The notes beneath the pieces were generated by a model, which saw only the letters and a program-made list of their open reading frames with translations, had not been told where the DNA came from and searched no databases. Shown piece by piece: positions 61,311-64,000 of a stretch of 64,000 nt of DNA. Position numbers and translations under genes: made by a program. The first letter of the stretch is position 1. Each line of letters opens with the position of its first letter. The DNA comes from an uncultured Lachnospiraceae bacterium. GTDB taxonomy: Bacteria > Bacillota > Clostridia > Lachnospirales > Lachnospiraceae. The DNA lies in contig CAJUDX010000006.1 of assembly GCA_910584785.1 (NCBI GenBank), forward strand, positions 1 through 64,000, written 5' to 3'.

Positions 61311-63644
61311 ATGGGAAGAAGGAATAACAGGCTTTCGTGTTGCCTTTTTTTGATACTGGCAGTAGCTTGTCTGCTGGCGGGAATAGGCGCGCTTGGGCAG
61401 TCTGGCCCTGTCTGGGAAAAGTTATTTTCTCCGGCAGGCCGGAAAATGGCAGGGGAGACTCTGGTGTTTTTTGGGTGGATGCTGGTTTGCTTTTGCTGGT
61501 CAGGTGCCGGGCAGCGCCCGATGAAGGGGCTTAGAGCTGCAGGAATTGGTTTGGGAATGGGATTTGGTCTTTGGTGCCATCAGATTTTGCTCCCCTTTCT
61601 GGTTTCTGGCATCTGGCTTTTAGGATTAGGTCTGGCAGGGGATTTTGTTTTTCGATGCTGGAAGGGAGATCGGGGGAACTTACCGCTTCGCCTGGCGGCG
61701 GATGGATTAATTGGCTGCGGCGGATGGATTTTTCTGGTCTGCATTTTATCGGTGTTTCGCATTGGAGGTCTTAACCGGATTCGGATCATTGCTGCCGTCT
61801 TGGTTGTGTCTGCGCTGGGGGCGGCAGTTCCGGAAGTTGGCAGGTTGTGCCGCACCGGGAAAAAAAGCTTGGGACTTAGCCGAATGGAAGAGGTGTTCTG
61901 CGCGGTAATGCTGACGATGATTTTTGTCCAGCTTGCGCGGATAAATTTAATGCCGGATTACGATTCCCTGCATTATGGACTGCGGTCGCATTATATTTTA
62001 GATGCAGGCAGCGGGATTTATGAAAATTTGGGAAATATTAACTTAGTCTATACGTATCCTAAGGGCTGGGAGATTCTTTCCTTTCCGCTGAGCGGCACCG
62101 TAACCTACGGATATCAGCTCTGCTTTAGCCTGTGGATGGCTGTACTGGTGCTTGTTTTATCGGGAGGGCTGGTTGTCTGGGCAGGCGGCAGCAGGAAGAT
62201 GGCGCTGTTTTGCGCAATGGTTGTTTCACTGGTTCCCGGTGTGATGAATATGGGGATTACAGCGAAAAGCGACTTGGCTACTCTGGTCTGCCAGCTGATG
62301 ATTTTATGGGGTGCCATGGGAATCGTCAAACGAACTTCCTGGGAAGAAAAAGCCGGCTGGTTTAGTATCTCTTCAGGGGCCTGCATGCTAAGCTTTTCTC
62401 TGAAACCAACCGCCCTGGTTTTTTCCTCTGTGCTTTCGATAAGCTGTCTGGGCGCCCTTGGGCTTCAGCGGGGATTTAAGGAAGATAAGGCGGGAAAAAC
62501 TGCGGTGGATAAGGAAGATAAGGTTAAAGCGAGGCATGGGGCGCCCCTGTGGGTGCTGGTGTTAGTGCTGATTAACCTGGGTGCCTGGACGGGAACCTGG
62601 GTGCGCACGTTTTTGATGACAGGTGTGCCGACCACCTCGGTATTTACTTCGATTTGGGAGAAGTTGGGCTTTTCGGTAAAATGGCCCTATGCATTTTCCG
62701 CGATTCCCCGTCAGGGGCTGGAAATGAGCGCGGCAGAGAGCGCAGGGTTTTTGCTGCGCAGGCTGTCAGGGCTTCTTCTTTTTCCCGCGGGAGACGATAT
62801 GTTTCATGTCCGTCTGGCCTGGGGGAGTGCGGCGGTGATTCTTGGCTTGTCTGCGTGGCTGCTCTGGGGCATGGGAAGAGGAGCAGAAAAATGCTGCATC
62901 AGGGCGGCTCTTGCTGGAATTAGTCTGGTTGGCTTGTTTAGCCTTTATTTGCTCTGGCAGGTGGACGGGAATTATTATATGCTTTTTTACGTGCTTGCGG
63001 TTGTGGCAGGAAGCATTGCCCTGGGCAATTCTCCCTGGTGTTTGCCGCTGCAAAAGGAAGGGAAGGATTTATGTTTCAGATGGGGGCTGCATTTGGTATT
63101 TGCCTTGTTTTTGGCGGCGCAGGCTGGTACGGTGATGGGAACAAGCTGGGCGGGAAACACAGGGTTTACGCCGATTAAGTTTTTCCATTCGGGGGTGTTT
63201 GATCATCAGAAGCAGAGGTATGAGGAAAAATGCGCTCTGGGAAACCAGGAAATATGGACCATACTATCGCAGGATGCGAGAACCAGGGTGCTTGCCGTGG
63301 GGGAACATCCTCAGGTTTTGCAATTTCCCTGTAATGTACAAAGCTATTATGATCTTACCGGAAGCGGAGGGAATGTCCGTCTGGTAAAGACACTGGAGGA
63401 GGTAAAGAAGTTTCTGCGTTTTGCCCAGATTGAGTATATCTACGTGGAAGCCGGGTATCTGGAAGAGGGAAGCAGGGCCTACGATGTGGTTCGTTACCTA
63501 ATTGAGGAGGGAAGCCTGGCACAGCTTTACTTTTCACAGGGAAATATGCTTGGACGAGTTAATCTTATGGGGGAAATCCCAATCGATCCTAAGCAGGAAG
63601 CAGAACATTTTTATCAGCAGATTGGGATGAAAAAAGACGAATGA
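61311..63644 (+). CDS. Large multipass membrane protein, probable GT-C glycosyltransferase
   Basis: The 777-residue protein starts at ATG 61311 with GGGAG 5 bases upstream. It has about 14 membrane segments and a C-terminal soluble part (about 620-777). LMPDYDSLHYGLRSHYIL near residue 220 places an acidic motif after a membrane segment, as in GT-C enzymes that use polyprenyl-linked sugars. The specific family is not recognised. Confidence 0.65.
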   Translation: MGRRNNRLSCCLFLILAVACLLAGIGALGQSGPVWEKLFSPAGRKMAGETLVFFGWMLVCFCWSGAGQRPMKGLRAAGIGLGMGFGLWCHQILLPFLVSGIWLLGLGLAGDFVFRCWKGDRGNLPLRLAADGLIGCGGWIFLVCILSVFRIGGLNRIRIIAAVLVVSALGAAVPEVGRLCRTGKKSLGLSRMEEVFCAVMLTMIFVQLARINLMPDYDSLHYGLRSHYILDAGSGIYENLGNINLVYTYPKGWEILSFPLSGTVTYGYQLCFSLWMAVLVLVLSGGLVVWAGGSRKMALFCAMVVSLVPGVMNMGITAKSDLATLVCQLMILWGAMGIVKRTSWEEKAGWFSISSGACMLSFSLKPTALVFSSVLSISCLGALGLQRGFKEDKAGKTAVDKEDKVKARHGAPLWVLVLVLINLGAWTGTWVRTFLMTGVPTTSVFTSIWEKLGFSVKWPYAFSAIPRQGLEMSAAESAGFLLRRLSGLLLFPAGDDMFHVRLAWGSAAVILGLSAWLLWGMGRGAEKCCIRAALAGISLVGLFSLYLLWQVDGNYYMLFYVLAVVAGSIALGNSPWCLPLQKEGKDLCFRWGLHLVFALFLAAQAGTVMGTSWAGNTGFTPIKFFHSGVFDHQKQRYEEKCALGNQEIWTILSQDARTRVLAVGEHPQVLQFPCNVQSYYDLTGSGGNVRLVKTLEEVKKFLRFAQIEYIYVEAGYLEEGSRAYDVVRYLIEEGSLAQLYFSQGNMLGRVNLMGEIPIDPKQEAEHFYQQIGMKKDE

Positions 63645-63713
63645 TGCAGAGGGGATTTTCAGACTGCAGAGCGGTTTAGAAATTAACAGAGGATAAACAG
63701 GAGGCGGGGAATT

Positions 63714-64000
63714 GTGAAACCACTTTCTACAGAACAAAAACTGCACTTAAATCATGATGTTATTGTGCTGGCTCTTCTTTTTGGTTTTTGCTTTTGGATA
63801 AACCGGGGGATGAGTATTCAGGGACTGGCGGCAGACGATTTATATGTATGGACTTGTTTTAAGGAGCAGACCTTTTTTCAGTATGTTTTCCCGATTGGGG
63901 GGCCTAGATTTCGATGTCTTTATTATTTGATTTCCTGGTTGGAAATGGCGATTGTGGGTTCAAGGGTGGAGTGGCTGGTGCCCATTAACCTGGTACTTAA
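63714..64000 (+). CDS. Membrane protein, partial, runs off the window
   Basis: A GTG start with GGAGGCGGGGA upstream opens a frame through the window edge (95 codons seen). It has an N-terminal hydrophobic segment (about 15-35), then LAADDLYVWTCF, with acidic residues soon after the first membrane segment, similar in layout to the preceding GT-C-like protein. Only the first part is visible, so no family is assigned. Confidence 0.7.
   Translation, partial: MKPLSTEQKLHLNHDVIVLALLFGFCFWINRGMSIQGLAADDLYVWTCFKEQTFFQYVFPIGGPRFRCLYYLISWLEMAIVGSRVEWLVPINLVL

Overview
The window looks like a chromosomal segment of a Gram-positive, low-to-moderate GC member of the Clostridia, most likely Lachnospiraceae. 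The reasons are the housekeeping order rho - rpmE - DUF1385 - prmC - prfA, strong AGGAGG-type ribosome binding sites with TTGACA/TATAAT promoters, LPXTG/sortase surface proteins, a type-2 LeuA, and a C/G(H)xY zinc ribbon next to an FHA protein. No rRNA, tRNA, CRISPR array or insertion-sequence transposase was seen.

Layout. 0-3.6 kb: a sortase-assembled pilus cluster (major pilin, class C sortase, second LPXTG protein). 3.7-9.6 kb: a clearly AT-rich accessory stretch with a zinc-ribbon/membrane/FHA trio, a stand-alone LytTR regulator, three direct repeats abutting a strong promoter, and three unrecognised genes; a decayed LytTR 3' end lies at the far side. 9.7-17.5 kb: core genes bioY, rho (with a 15-copy hexapeptide, Asn/Gln-rich insertion), rpmE, DUF1385, prmC, prfA and a MerR-methyltransferase fusion. 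17.9-20.8 kb: rmlA, rmlB, rmlD for dTDP-rhamnose. 21-26 kb: an FMN-binding lipoprotein (minus strand), glmM, and leuA preceded by a short leader ORF.

26-64 kb is a very large cell-surface polysaccharide locus. A minus-strand block (27.4-36.8 kb) holds a flippase, glycosyltransferases, UDP-galactopyranose mutase and an MBOAT/SGNH-like O-acylation pair. A structured, repeat-bounded intergenic element separates it from plus-strand genes: a GtrII-type membrane protein, a DegT aminotransferase, a second flippase, several GT2 enzymes, DUF2304 and DUF2142 membrane proteins, rmlC, the Wzm/Wzt ABC exporter, two acyltransferases, a 1039-residue multidomain glycosyltransferase, and a full set for GDP-D-glycero-D-manno-heptose (gmhA, hddA, gmhB, hddC). 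The locus runs off the right edge inside another membrane protein. An L,D-transpeptidase with cell-wall-binding repeats sits inside it on the minus strand.

Inferred whole: rhamnose, galactofuranose and heptose precursors, plus O-acylation, feed glycans that are exported by flippases and by the ABC transporter and displayed on the wall. The most interesting unexplained parts are the LytTR-linked AT-rich cluster, the repeats around and inside rho, the leuA leader ORF and the 36.9-37.1 kb structured element.
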